From: Mycobacterium sp. E2479
GTDB lineage: Bacteria > Actinomycetota > Actinomycetes > Mycobacteriales > Mycobacteriaceae
Direction of reading: 5' to 3'
DNA length: 64,000 nt
Assembly: GCF_001667925.1 (NCBI RefSeq)
Contig: NZ_LZJR01000154.1
Location: 186,001-250,000, forward strand
Below the pieces are notes generated by a model. The model was not told where the DNA came from. It searched no databases and worked only from the letters and a program-made list of their open reading frames with translations. Positions within the stretch are counted from its first letter, which is position 1; every line of letters starts with the position of its first letter. Positions 26,878 to 35,144 of the stretch are shown here, in pieces. Position numbers and translations under genes: made by a program.

Positions 26878-28077
26878 ATGACCGAGGTGGCGGAAAAAAG
26901 GACTGACTTGCCGTGGGGCGAGATCACCGACGAGACGATCGCTCACGCAGCTGAGCTGCTCGGGACCACGCTGCGACGCGACCGGATGGGCGGCTGGGTC
27001 ACCGAGGTGAACGTCGACGCGATCAAGCATTTCGCTCAGGGCCTCGGTGACCGCAACCCGCTTTGGCGCGACCCCGAATACGGCAAGTCCACGCGGTGGG
27101 GCACGATGCTGGCCCCACCGACCATCCTGTATTCCGTCGACGGCACCACCGTGGCGCCGCGCCTCGCCGGCGTGCAGTGGCTCTACGTCGGCACCGACTG
27201 GGTGTGGTACGACGTGGTGCGGCGCGGCGATGTCTACGACGCCCCCGCCACGTTCGTCAAGCAGGAGGTCAAGGGCGGCGAGTTCGCCAGCCGCTGGTTG
27301 ATCCAGACCGGCCACATCCGCTACCTGCGCAAGCCCGACGGTTTCATGGTCGGCGAGGCGTTCGGCAAGTGCGCCCGCACGCCACGCGGTGCCGCGCTGA
27401 AGAAGGATGGCAAGCAGAAGTACAAGGCGCGCGAAGCTTACGAATACACGAGCGAGGAGTTGGCAGCGATCGAGCGCGCCCTGATCGACGAAATGCCACG
27501 TGGCGCCGACACGCTCTACGCCGAGGATGTCGAGGTCGGCGAGGTGTTGCGGCCGACCGTCAAGGGTCCGCTGACCTCCACCGACATGATCGCCTGGTAC
27601 GCGGGCTGGTCGGGCGCAGCGCCGTATGGCGGCGCGCACGGAGACGCCGTGCGCTATCGCACGCGTCACCAGGATTACCACGTCTCGGAGAAGACGGGCG
27701 CCAAGGATTCCGCCGGGCGCGGTCACCTGGAGAAGAAGACCGGCGAGGACGTCGGCATGGGTGGCGCGTATGACATTGGCCCGCAGCGCATCTCGTGGGG
27801 TGTCCACATGCTGACCGACTGGATGGGTGACGAGGGCTTTCTGCACACGCTTTCCGCATCGGTGAAGCGTCCCAATCTGATTGGTGACACGACGACCTGG
27901 CACGGCACCGTCACCGGCAAGGACGTCGTCGACGGCTACCACCTGATTTCGATCGACATGCACGCCGACAATCAGCGTGGCGAGACCAACGCGACCGCCA
28001 CGGCCACCGTGTTACTGCCGTCGAAGGTGGACGGCCCCGTGGTGACGCCGGTGCCGCGCAACCTCACGAGCAAGTGA
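26878..28077 (+). CDS. MaoC-like double-hotdog acyl-CoA dehydratase/hydratase
   Basis: 399 residues. The N-terminal half (to about 170) reads FAQGLGDRNPLWRDPEYGKSTRWGTMLAPPTIL, a hydratase-2 type motif. The C-terminal half has ADTLYAEDVEVGEVLRP, then MIAWYAGWSGAAPYGGAHGDA, a second hotdog. Fused FAS1-like/MaoC proteins of this form hydrate trans-2-enoyl-CoAs with bulky acyl groups, like ChsH1/ChsH2 in cholesterol catabolism. The thiolase-fold gene overlaps its stop by GTGA and DUF35 follows. Together they reproduce the hydratase/aldolase module with the DUF35 part as a separate gene. ATG at 26878 follows AGAGAGG. Confidence 0.82.
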   Translation: MTEVAEKRTDLPWGEITDETIAHAAELLGTTLRRDRMGGWVTEVNVDAIKHFAQGLGDRNPLWRDPEYGKSTRWGTMLAPPTILYSVDGTTVAPRLAGVQWLYVGTDWVWYDVVRRGDVYDAPATFVKQEVKGGEFASRWLIQTGHIRYLRKPDGFMVGEAFGKCARTPRGAALKKDGKQKYKAREAYEYTSEELAAIERALIDEMPRGADTLYAEDVEVGEVLRPTVKGPLTSTDMIAWYAGWSGAAPYGGAHGDAVRYRTRHQDYHVSEKTGAKDSAGRGHLEKKTGEDVGMGGAYDIGPQRISWGVHMLTDWMGDEGFLHTLSASVKRPNLIGDTTTWHGTVTGKDVVDGYHLISIDMHADNQRGETNATATATVLLPSKVDGPVVTPVPRNLTSK

Positions 28078-29234
28078 CCGAGGTGCAGGCGGCGATCGTC
28101 GGCATCGGTGAGACCGAGTTCACCAAAGAGTCAGGCGTTTCGGACCTTCGGCTGAGCCTCGAGGCGACGAAGGCGGCGCTGGCCGACGCCAAGATCAACG
28201 CCCACGATATCGACGGCATCATCATTCCGACGGTCGTCGGCGCCACCACCGAGGACTTGACCACCAATCTCGGCATCGAGAACCTGCGCTACCACGCGGC
28301 GGTCATGCTCGGCGGCGCGGGCCCGGCTGCCGCCCTTCTGCACGCCAAGACGGCCATCGAAAACGGATTGGCCTCCCGGATCCTGGTGTGTTATGGGTTC
28401 AACGGGCGCTCCGGTGCGCGGCTCGGTCGCAGGGGGCCAACGCTGATGTTCGGCGAGGCCCCGAGCATGCGTCGCAACTACGAGGGCGTGCACGGCCTGC
28501 TGGTGCCGGCTCAGTACTACGCGCTGTGGGCGCAGCGGTACATGTACGAGAACGGCTGGAAGTCGACCGAACCGATGGCGCACGTGGCGGTAACCCAGAG
28601 TCGCCACGCGCTGATGAACGGTAAAGCAGTGGGCGCCAAAGAGATCAGCATCGAAGACCACCAGTCCTCGCGGATGATCAGCGCACCGTTCCGGCTCTAC
28701 GACTGCAGTCGCGAAACCGACGGGGGTGCGGCCTACATCGTTGCCGCGGCCGAGCCCGGCGACCGCAACGCCGTCGCCATCCGGGGCGTGGCCGAGGGGC
28801 ACCCCGGCCAGGCCGACCAGCCGACCACCCGCCGGCGCTTCTTGCACACCGGCATGGCCGAGGCGGCCCAACGCGCCTTCGCGCAGGCCGGCTGGAAGCC
28901 GAGCGATGTCGACTTCGCCGAGTTATACGACGCGTTCACGTTCAACGTGCTGTGGCAGTTGGAGCTGTTGGGACTGTGCGATCCGGGTGAGGCGGCAGAA
29001 TTCGTGATGGCGGGCAGCACACAAGTGGGCGGTTCGTTGCCGGTCAATACCCACGGAGGTCTGCTCTCGCAGGCGCATCTGTGGGGTATCAACCACATCA
29101 CCGAAGCCGTGAAGCAGCTGCGCGGGACCGCGGGCGAGGCACAGGTGAAGGGCGCCAAGAGGGGGCTGGTCACCGGTAGCGGTGACTTCGGCGACAACGC
29201 CGTCGTCCTGTTGGAGGGAAGCTTCGTTGAGTGA
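28074..29234 (+). CDS. Thiolase-fold Ltp2-like protein, probable retro-aldolase
   Basis: 386 residues. AAIVGIGETEFTK and DVDFAELYDAFTFNVLWQLELLGLCDPGEA mark the two thiolase halves; GGSLPVNTHGGLLSQAHLWG is the C-terminal loop, with His kept where classical thiolases have their His. The nucleophile region, AVMLGGAGPAAALLHA, has no cysteine. This favours C-C cleavage by retro-aldol chemistry over thiolysis. Together with the hydratase upstream and DUF35 downstream it would convert an enoyl-CoA to a hydroxyacyl-CoA and then to a ketone or aldehyde plus a short acyl-CoA. GTG at 28074 overlaps the hydratase stop. Confidence 0.8.
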   Translation: MTEVQAAIVGIGETEFTKESGVSDLRLSLEATKAALADAKINAHDIDGIIIPTVVGATTEDLTTNLGIENLRYHAAVMLGGAGPAAALLHAKTAIENGLASRILVCYGFNGRSGARLGRRGPTLMFGEAPSMRRNYEGVHGLLVPAQYYALWAQRYMYENGWKSTEPMAHVAVTQSRHALMNGKAVGAKEISIEDHQSSRMISAPFRLYDCSRETDGGAAYIVAAAEPGDRNAVAIRGVAEGHPGQADQPTTRRRFLHTGMAEAAQRAFAQAGWKPSDVDFAELYDAFTFNVLWQLELLGLCDPGEAAEFVMAGSTQVGGSLPVNTHGGLLSQAHLWGINHITEAVKQLRGTAGEAQVKGAKRGLVTGSGDFGDNAVVLLEGSFVE

Positions 29235-29664
29235 CATCGAGTACAAAAAACCGCTGCCGCGACCGACGGGAACCGACCAGGAGCATTGGGCGGGCCTCAA
29301 GCGCCATCAGGTTCTGGTGCAAAGATGCGACGACTGCCAGACGTGGCTGTGGTATCCGCGCCAAATGTGCAGCAACTGCGCGAGTTTCGCGCTCTCGTGG
29401 ACCGAGGTCGACCCGACTGGAACCATCTACTCGTTCACGACTCAGCACCACGCGACGGGATCGAAGTTCGATTCGGACCTGCCGTATTCGGTTGCGGTGG
29501 TTGAGCTGGACGCGGCACCGGAGGTCAAACTGGTGGGCCCAGTGAACAACGTCACCCCCGACGGGATCCACATCGGGCAGCGGGTACGCGGCACTTTCCT
29601 CGACGCGACCGAAGACGTGACCTTCCTGCACTTCGAACCATTCGACAGCGAAACCGGAAGTTAG
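29227..29664 (+). CDS. DUF35 OB-fold protein with zinc ribbon
   Basis: 145 residues. The zinc ribbon is CDDC...CSNC (about 35-53) and the OB-fold starts at GTIYSFTTQHH. The best start is TTG at 29227, which overlaps the thiolase-fold gene by 8 bp and gives LSDIEYKKPLPRPTG; an ATG at 29182 would bury 18 more residues in the upstream gene. It is the partner of the aldolase-like protein directly before it. Order differs from the two other pairs, where DUF35 comes first. Confidence 0.82.
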   Translation: MSDIEYKKPLPRPTGTDQEHWAGLKRHQVLVQRCDDCQTWLWYPRQMCSNCASFALSWTEVDPTGTIYSFTTQHHATGSKFDSDLPYSVAVVELDAAPEVKLVGPVNNVTPDGIHIGQRVRGTFLDATEDVTFLHFEPFDSETGS

Positions 29665-29666
29665 AC

Positions 29667-30476
29667 ATGAGCGATACGGAAAGCCCCAAGGTCCTCCTCG
29701 AGCGCGAGGACGGGGTCGGCGTGATCACGATCAACCGACCCGACGTCCGCAACGTCGTCGACCCTGATGTCGCTTCGGGAATCGAAGCGGCACTCGATGA
29801 AATCGATGCGGACCACGAGGTTCGCGCCATCGTGCTGACCGGCGCGGGGGAGAAGGTGTTCTGCGCGGGTATGGACCTGCGCGCGTTCGCCAAGCTCGGC
29901 CCCAAGGCCGGATTCTTCACCGAGAAGGGCGGATTCGCGGGATTCACTGCCCGCAAACTCATCAAGCCGGTCGTGGTCGCGGTCAACGGACCCGCTTTCG
30001 GCGGGGGTCTGGAGATGGTCCTGGCCGCCGACTGCGCGATCGCTTCCTCGAGTGCGAAGTTCGCGGTGCCCGAGGTGAAGGTCGGCCTGCATGCCGGTGC
30101 CGGCGGCGTTATCCGTCTCGCCAAGCGGATACCGCGGGCGGTGGCGCTGCAGATGGTGATGTCCGGCGAACCGATCGGCGCCCAACGCGCGCATGACCTG
30201 GGTCTGGTCAACGAGGTCGTTGCGCCCGACCAGGTACGAGAGCAGGCGCTGCGGTTGGCCAAGAGCTTCGCCGCGGCGTCCCCAACGGCCGTCCTCGTGT
30301 CGCGCGAGCTGATGCTGCGCTCGCTCGAAACACCCAACGAGGCCGACGCGTGGAAACTCAACCAGGCCGCCGCGCGGATCGTGCTGAAATGCGGGGATGC
30401 CAAGGAAGGTCCACGCGCATTCGCCGAGAAGCGCTCGCCCGAGTGGGCGGACGCGGGGCCGATCGACCTCGGCTAA
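29667..30476 (+). CDS. Enoyl-CoA hydratase (crotonase family)
   Basis: 269 residues of usual length. FCAGMDL (65-71) forms the first half of the oxyanion hole and FGGGLEMVLAAD (111-122) the second. Both catalytic glutamates are present, Glu116 and Glu136 (FAVPEVKVG). Real hydratase activity on a 2-enoyl-CoA is therefore expected, in contrast to the crotonase at 161. ATG at 29667 follows the DUF35 stop by 2 bp. It is the last gene of the 23202-30476 operon. Confidence 0.88.
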   Translation: MSDTESPKVLLEREDGVGVITINRPDVRNVVDPDVASGIEAALDEIDADHEVRAIVLTGAGEKVFCAGMDLRAFAKLGPKAGFFTEKGGFAGFTARKLIKPVVVAVNGPAFGGGLEMVLAADCAIASSSAKFAVPEVKVGLHAGAGGVIRLAKRIPRAVALQMVMSGEPIGAQRAHDLGLVNEVVAPDQVREQALRLAKSFAAASPTAVLVSRELMLRSLETPNEADAWKLNQAAARIVLKCGDAKEGPRAFAEKRSPEWADAGPIDLG

Positions 30477-30493
30477 GCCGGTGCGGTCAGCGT

Positions 30494-30735
30494 ATGACTT
30501 ACCGAGTCGTGCATTGCGGAACGGGCAACGTCGGTCGGGTGGGCCTGAGGGCCATCATCGATCAGCCAGGTCTCGAACTCATCGATGTGGCCGTGCACAA
30601 CCCCGAGAGATCAGGGTCGACGCGGGCGAATTGTGCGGCCTCGATTGACAGGTGTGCTCGAGCGACTGGACTTCATCCGTGTCCGGGAGGTATCGAATTA
30701 CGCCACTTATGCTGAGCGCTGGCTTGATAACAGGG
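30494..30735 (+). pseudogene. Remnant of a DapB-like NAD(P)-binding protein gene
   Basis: ATG at 30494 opens MTYRVVHCGTGNVGRVGLRAI, then LELIDVAVHNPE. This closely resembles the start of the intact gene at 58000 (MLRVVQWATGFVGKFSL...). The frame then breaks near 30610: VDAGELCGLD, matching VGEICGLD of the intact copy, appears in another frame. About 25 codons later LERLDFIRVREVSNYATY matches the middle of the intact protein (YRLDSIRYQEILNYAHW). Roughly 130 residues in between and the whole C-terminus are gone. The operon before it ends at 30476, 17 bp upstream. Confidence 0.65.
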
Positions 30736-30791
30736 CGTGGTGCCGTGCGCTGATTTGGTAGCGAATCACAAAGAAGCCGAAGGAGTTACGC

Positions 30792-31256
30792 GTGGACGAT
30801 ATGGGGGAATGGCTTGAGCGCCTCAGGATTAGGGACGTCATCGAGAGATACATGCGATACAACGACGACGGCGACGCCGAACGCCTCACATCCCTGTTCC
30901 ACGAGGACGCCACGTTTCAGACCGCCGGTCAGACCCACCAGGGTCGTGACGCCATCGGCGAGCTGTTCCGTGGCGCTTTTTCGGACACGGCGCCCGGGCG
31001 CTGGACCGATCCGGGAAATCTTTTCGCCCAACCGCGTTCACTCCACATTGGCTCGAATCCGGTGATCGATCTCGACGGTGACCGTGCCACCGCCGAGACC
31101 GACTTTCAGGTTGTCGTCCGCAACGCCGAAGGACGAGCCGCGCTCAGCGTAGTCGGTCGTTTCAGGGACCGGATGCGGCGCGGCGAAAACGGAGCCTGGC
31201 TGATCGAGAGCCGGACTATCGTCCCGGTCGGTCGACAAACCGACAAGGCACTCTGA
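30792..31256 (+). CDS. SnoaL-like (NTF2-fold) protein
   Basis: 154 residues. LRIRDVIERYMRYNDDGDAERLTSLFHEDATFQT is the opening helix and strand pair of SnoaL-like polyketide cyclase/dehydratase folds, followed by GRDAIGELF and a C-terminal beta-sheet (LSVVGRFRDRMRR...WLIESRTIV). Such small proteins act as isomerases, hydratases or lactone-handling enzymes; the activity is unknown here. GTG at 30792 has GAAGGAG upstream. It is convergent with the thioesterase gene, with 24 bp between stops. Other SnoaL-like genes are at 45896 and 60033. Confidence 0.75.
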   Translation: MDDMGEWLERLRIRDVIERYMRYNDDGDAERLTSLFHEDATFQTAGQTHQGRDAIGELFRGAFSDTAPGRWTDPGNLFAQPRSLHIGSNPVIDLDGDRATAETDFQVVVRNAEGRAALSVVGRFRDRMRRGENGAWLIESRTIVPVGRQTDKAL

Positions 31257-31280
31257 TGCGTGGGTGACCCCGCTCGCCAC

Positions 31281-32090
31281 TCAGTTCGCGAAATTGATCT
31301 GAGCATGCCGATTGCTCAACGCAGTCACCAAACCAGAGCCAATGGGTCCGCAAGCATCCGACAGTGTTGCCGTTCCCACCGAGATGCCGTCGGATGCCCA
31401 ATGTGTGTCGGCGTGCACACAGATCCAGTCGCTGCGCGGCAGGCGGGCGAGCGCGACAGTGAGATCGCCGTTGATGTAGCCAACGCCGGCGGTGCCTAGA
31501 TTCGTGACTAGGCTGGTCGCTTCGGCGGCTGCAGCCGCTTGCACAAAAGGTGTATTCGGTTGGCCTGCAACGATATCAACGCTTCGGATGACGACACGCT
31601 TGCGGGCAGCGTTCTGGTGGTCAGCAATCTCTGACGTCCACCCGAGTTCGGCGCTTTGCAATTGCCGCACCGATCCGTTCTGCACCGGCAGACCGTCCAG
31701 GCTGGGCGCTACCAGGCTTTCGGCCTTTGGAGTCCACTCATGACCGTCCGGCGCCTCAGCCCGGCGGTACTGCACGAGCACGGCTCGAGCGACCGCGATA
31801 CCTTCCTGCTCGATGGTGCACACCGAGTTTCGGACCCGACGGCCGTTGCGTAGCAGATCGACTGCCGTGGTCATCGGGGCCCGCCGGGGCGATTTGAATA
31901 GATCGACCGTCAACCGTGCCGGTGTGAAGTCGGGCAGGCCGAAAGCGGTGTCTAGCGTGAAAGCCGCGAGCCCGGCAACGGCGGCACCGACGACATGATC
32001 CTCAGCCCAGAGACTCTGTACTTCCGCGTAATCCGTTGGCACGAAAACATTTGTGTCCGTTTGCCAGAAGTGGGCGATCTCTGAATACAT
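31281..32090 (-). CDS. Thioesterase-like acyl-CoA binding protein (paralogue 1)
   Basis: 269 residues in two hotdog-like halves. The first has WAEDHVVGAAVAGLAAFTLDTAFG and ARLTVDLFKSPRR; the second has GYINGDLTVALARLPRSDWICVHADTHWASDGISVGTATL. This is the thioesterase-like superfamily of acyl-CoA thioesterases. ATG at 32090 was chosen because GAGGAG sits 6 nt upstream; a GTG at 32096 would overlap that site. It is followed on the same strand by nothing for a long way, and the next minus-strand gene upstream (32195-33004) is a close paralogue. This is a clear tandem duplication. Confidence 0.75.
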   Translation of the reverse strand: MYSEIAHFWQTDTNVFVPTDYAEVQSLWAEDHVVGAAVAGLAAFTLDTAFGLPDFTPARLTVDLFKSPRRAPMTTAVDLLRNGRRVRNSVCTIEQEGIAVARAVLVQYRRAEAPDGHEWTPKAESLVAPSLDGLPVQNGSVRQLQSAELGWTSEIADHQNAARKRVVIRSVDIVAGQPNTPFVQAAAAAEATSLVTNLGTAGVGYINGDLTVALARLPRSDWICVHADTHWASDGISVGTATLSDACGPIGSGLVTALSNRHAQINFAN

Positions 32091-32194
32091 CGACACTCCT
32101 CGCAGAGTCTCGTTTTACAAACTTGTCTTCTCATCCGCATCGTCTGTGCGAGCGTAGTCCCGAATCAGCAGCAATGGCCATTGTTGTCCGGCTA

Positions 32195-33004
32195 TCACGA
32201 GCTGCTTGGCATGCTGGCGAAGTCAATCTGAGCGCTTCGGTTGCTCAACGCCGTCACGAGGCCAGAGCCGAACGGCCCGGTATCGTCCAACAGCGTCGCC
32301 GTTCCGACAGCGATGCCGTCCGCTGCCCAATGTGTGTCGGCCTGCAAGGAGATCCTTTCGCCGCGGGGCAGGCGGGCGAGGGCGAGAGTGACGTCGCCGT
32401 TGATGTAGCCAAGGCCCGCGGTGCCCAAGTTCGTGACCAGGCTGGCCGCGTCTACGACCGCGGCCGCCTGCACAAAAGGTGAATTTTTCTGGCCCGCAAC
32501 GACACTGACTCCGCGGACGGCGACACGCTTGCGCCTGGCGTTCTGGTGATCGGAAAGCGAAGACGTCCAACCGATGTCGGCGCTGTATAGCTGTACAAAC
32601 GAATCGTCGTCGTCGTTCGGGGCCGCCACGAGTGGTGGCTCGGCCATCCACTCGTCACCGAGTGGCGGCTCGCTGCGGCGGTACTGGACCAGCACCGCAC
32701 GCGCGACCTCGGCGCCGTCTTGTTCGATGGTGCACACCGAATTCCGTATCCTGCGTCCGTCGCGCACCAGCTCGGCCCTGGTCGTTGTCGGTATGGTCCG
32801 AGCCGATTTGAACAGGTCGACCGTCAGACGTGCCGGTGCGAAATCGGGCAATCCGAAACGGGATTCCAGCGCAAGCGCAGCCAGCCCGATGATGGCACCC
32901 CCCTGGAGGTGATCGTCGGCCCAACGACTCCGAATATCGACATGCTTGATGGGAACGAAGCGATCAGCTTCAGTCTGCGTGAAAATCGCGCGCTCTGAAT
33001 CCAT
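32195..33004 (-). CDS. Thioesterase-like acyl-CoA binding protein (paralogue 2)
   Basis: 269 residues sharing long identical blocks with paralogue 1, such as ARLTVDLFKSAR, RNSVCTIEQ and FGSGLVTALSNR versus IGSGLVTALSNR. Divergence is concentrated in the linker (about residues 120-145), which here carries an acidic NDDDDS run. ATG at 33004 follows GAGGAAG. The gene is divergent from the esterase at 33138, with an operator-like palindrome at 33102 between them, so it may belong to the shared regulon. Both copies are intact and have kept conserved residues, so neither looks redundant. Confidence 0.75.
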   Translation of the reverse strand: MDSERAIFTQTEADRFVPIKHVDIRSRWADDHLQGGAIIGLAALALESRFGLPDFAPARLTVDLFKSARTIPTTTRAELVRDGRRIRNSVCTIEQDGAEVARAVLVQYRRSEPPLGDEWMAEPPLVAAPNDDDDSFVQLYSADIGWTSSLSDHQNARRKRVAVRGVSVVAGQKNSPFVQAAAVVDAASLVTNLGTAGLGYINGDVTLALARLPRGERISLQADTHWAADGIAVGTATLLDDTGPFGSGLVTALSNRSAQIDFASMPSSS

Positions 33005-33101
33005 CAATGCTTCCTCGCAGAATCTGCGGCTCGAATATTGACGTTATCGGCGGCTCATCGGCGCGCCGACGGTCAGACTACACAGCCGTCGTCCCAGACG
33101 T

Positions 33102-33117
33102 CCGACCGGTCAGTCGG
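33102..33117. promoter_or_regulatory. Palindromic operator, N6 class, between thioesterase and esterase genes
   Basis: CCGACCGGTCAGTCGG, with CGACCG half-site intact and the right half partly degraded (CGGCAA). It covers the expected -35 region of the TAATAT box at 33126-33131, which lies 7 nt before the GTG at 33138. Confidence 0.5.
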
Positions 33118-33137
33118 CAACGCGGTAATATCGCGCC

Positions 33138-34076
33138 GTGCCGCCTACACCGCTGCATCCGCGTTCGAAGGAGCTGATCAACATGTTCCTTGCCGCGGGC
33201 GCGCCGCCGGCGCCGCATTGCACGCCCGCGCAGCGCCGCGAACGGGCAGCCAACCTCCCGAGAATGCTGGGACCCGGGCCGAACGTCGAGCAGGTCCGCG
33301 ACGCCTGCCTTCCTGGCCCTGCTGGTGACCTTCCGGCGCGCATCTACCGCCCTGACCCCCCTCACGCAACGATCCTTTATCTTCACGGCGGCGGGTGGGT
33401 CGTCGGTACGCTCGACATGTTCGACGCCTTCGCCCGCAAGCTGGCCGTCGAATCCCGCTGCAAAGTAATAAGTCTCGAGTACCGACTGGCGCCGGAACAC
33501 CCCTTCCCGAGTGCTGTCCAGGACGCCCATGCCGCGCTACGGTGGGTGGCCGCCCAGGAACTCGAAGGGCCGCTCGTCGTCTGCGGAGACAGCGCCGGCG
33601 GCAACCTGGCCACTGTGTGCGCACGTCGCGCTCGCGACGACGGCGGTCCGCGGATCGCGATGCAGGTGCTCGCTTACCCAGTCGTCGATCACGACTTCGA
33701 CACCGACTCCTACCGCGAACAGGCTGATAACCCGTTGATGGGTCGCAACGACATGACGTGGTACTGGGACCTCTATGCGCCGTCAGCCATGGACCGCGAC
33801 CAGGTTGACGCATCGCCGCTGCGCGCCGACGACCTATCGGGCCTGCCCCCGACATACCTGATCATTCCCGCGTACGACCCGCTCCGCGACGAGGTGGAGG
33901 CGTACGCGCACCGACTACAGGACGCCGGCGTCCCAGTGATTCGGCGCCATTACGACGATCAGCCCCACGGGTTTCTGACGATGGTGAACTTTCTGCCGAC
34001 TGCCGATATGGCGGTCGCCGAGCTCGGTGTCACGCTGCGCGCGTGCCTCGGCGACGAGGGCGTAGCCGTTCCTTGA
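33138..34076 (+). CDS. Alpha/beta hydrolase (hormone-sensitive lipase family esterase)
   Basis: 312 residues. LHGGGWVVG (about 82-90) is the HSL oxyanion motif, VVCGDSAGGNLA (about 150-161) holds the nucleophile Ser, YDPLRDE supplies the Asp, and QPHGF supplies the His. This family hydrolyses short or medium esters and lactone-like substrates in the cytoplasm, and could open an ester made by the Baeyer-Villiger monooxygenase at 51522. A TAATAT box 7 nt before the GTG suggests a leaderless transcript. GTG at 33138 is the natural start. The operator at 33102 suggests co-regulation with other operons. Confidence 0.88.
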   Translation: MPPTPLHPRSKELINMFLAAGAPPAPHCTPAQRRERAANLPRMLGPGPNVEQVRDACLPGPAGDLPARIYRPDPPHATILYLHGGGWVVGTLDMFDAFARKLAVESRCKVISLEYRLAPEHPFPSAVQDAHAALRWVAAQELEGPLVVCGDSAGGNLATVCARRARDDGGPRIAMQVLAYPVVDHDFDTDSYREQADNPLMGRNDMTWYWDLYAPSAMDRDQVDASPLRADDLSGLPPTYLIIPAYDPLRDEVEAYAHRLQDAGVPVIRRHYDDQPHGFLTMVNFLPTADMAVAELGVTLRACLGDEGVAVP

Positions 34077-34102
34077 TTCCCGTCTGCAGCACGGACTACC
34101 AT

Positions 34103-34118
34103 CCGACCGATCGGTCGG
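34103..34118. promoter_or_regulatory. Palindromic operator, N2 class, upstream of an SDR gene
   Basis: CCGACCGATCGGTCGG is a perfect 16-bp palindrome, just before TAGGAT (34125-34130), a likely -10 box for the SDR at 34208. Half-sites match the other operators, but the spacing is 2 rather than 6 bp. Confidence 0.55.
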
Positions 34119-34207
34119 GAGAAGTAGGATGTACTCGGCCCACGGCGGACAGCGGCACTTGCGCGGGCTGACGGCGGATGTAGCGATTAACCACAAGGAG
34201 CGTAAGC

Positions 34208-35122
34208 GTGAGCAGAATGCTGCAGGGTCGGGTGATCGTCGTGACCGGAGCGGGTCGCGGAATCGGGGCAGGCATTGCCCGCCTCGCCGGCCGCGAGGGA
34301 GCATCCGTCGTCGTTAACGACCTCGGTGCGGCTGTCGACGGCGAGGGTGCCGACCCCACGCCAGCGAGCAAGGTTGTCGATGAGATTGTCGCCGCCGGTG
34401 GTCAGGCGGTTGTGAACGGGTCTGACGTAGGCGACCACGATTCGGCGGGTGAGCTTATTCAGCAGGCCATTGACACCTACGGCCGTCTCGACGTGCTCGT
34501 CAACGTGGCCGGCATTCTGCGCGACAAGATGATCTTCAACCTCGAACCCGAAGACTGGGACGCCGTCGTCAACGTGCATCTCACCGGCACGTTCAACACG
34601 ATCCGGCACGCAAGCGCCTACTGGCGCGGACTCCGCGACGAAGCCGCGCATCACCGCATCATCAACTTCACTTCGGCTTCGGGCATGCACGGCGCGCCCA
34701 CACAGCCCAACTATGCGGCGGCCAAGTACGGTGTCGTCGGGTTGACCTATTCCTGCGCCAACGCATTGCGCCGCTACGGCGTCACCACGAACGCGATCAG
34801 TCCTTGGGCGAGCACGCGGATGACCGACGCGATACCCGACGATCAGTCCGGCCACCACGACCTGGGATGGCGGGCGCCCGAGAATGTCGCGCCCGCCGTT
34901 GCCTACCTAGCCAGCGAGCGGTCGGACTGGTGCAACGGCCAGGTGCTGCTGTCGGGCGGCTATCACATCGGCCTCTACGACCAACCGCATCTGGTCAGCC
35001 GCATCTCCTCCCTCGGGTCGTGGGACCTCCCGAGGGCCTTCGACCTGATCGAGGAGGCGTTCTCGCGCAACGTCGGCATGGTCGGTCCAGAGGCACTTCC
35101 GGCCGTCATGCTGGCGCACTAG
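34208..35122 (+). CDS. SDR family 3-hydroxyacyl-CoA dehydrogenase-like protein
   Basis: 304 residues. TGAGRGIGAGIARLAGREGASVVVNDLGAAVDGEG closely resembles the N-terminus of peroxisomal multifunctional-enzyme-type SDRs (HSD17B4-like), with Asp after beta2 for NAD. Catalytic residues are NFTSASG and YAAAK (near 168-172). The C-terminal 60 residues after YLASERSDWCNGQ are longer than in simple SDRs. The probable role is oxidation of a 3-hydroxyacyl-CoA. GTG at 34208 follows AAGGAG, with about 70 nt of predicted leader. The phosphatase gene follows 22 bp later. Confidence 0.82.
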   Translation: MSRMLQGRVIVVTGAGRGIGAGIARLAGREGASVVVNDLGAAVDGEGADPTPASKVVDEIVAAGGQAVVNGSDVGDHDSAGELIQQAIDTYGRLDVLVNVAGILRDKMIFNLEPEDWDAVVNVHLTGTFNTIRHASAYWRGLRDEAAHHRIINFTSASGMHGAPTQPNYAAAKYGVVGLTYSCANALRRYGVTTNAISPWASTRMTDAIPDDQSGHHDLGWRAPENVAPAVAYLASERSDWCNGQVLLSGGYHIGLYDQPHLVSRISSLGSWDLPRAFDLIEEAFSRNVGMVGPEALPAVMLAH

Positions 35123-35144
35123 TGTCTTGGTTTTGGTGGCAGGT

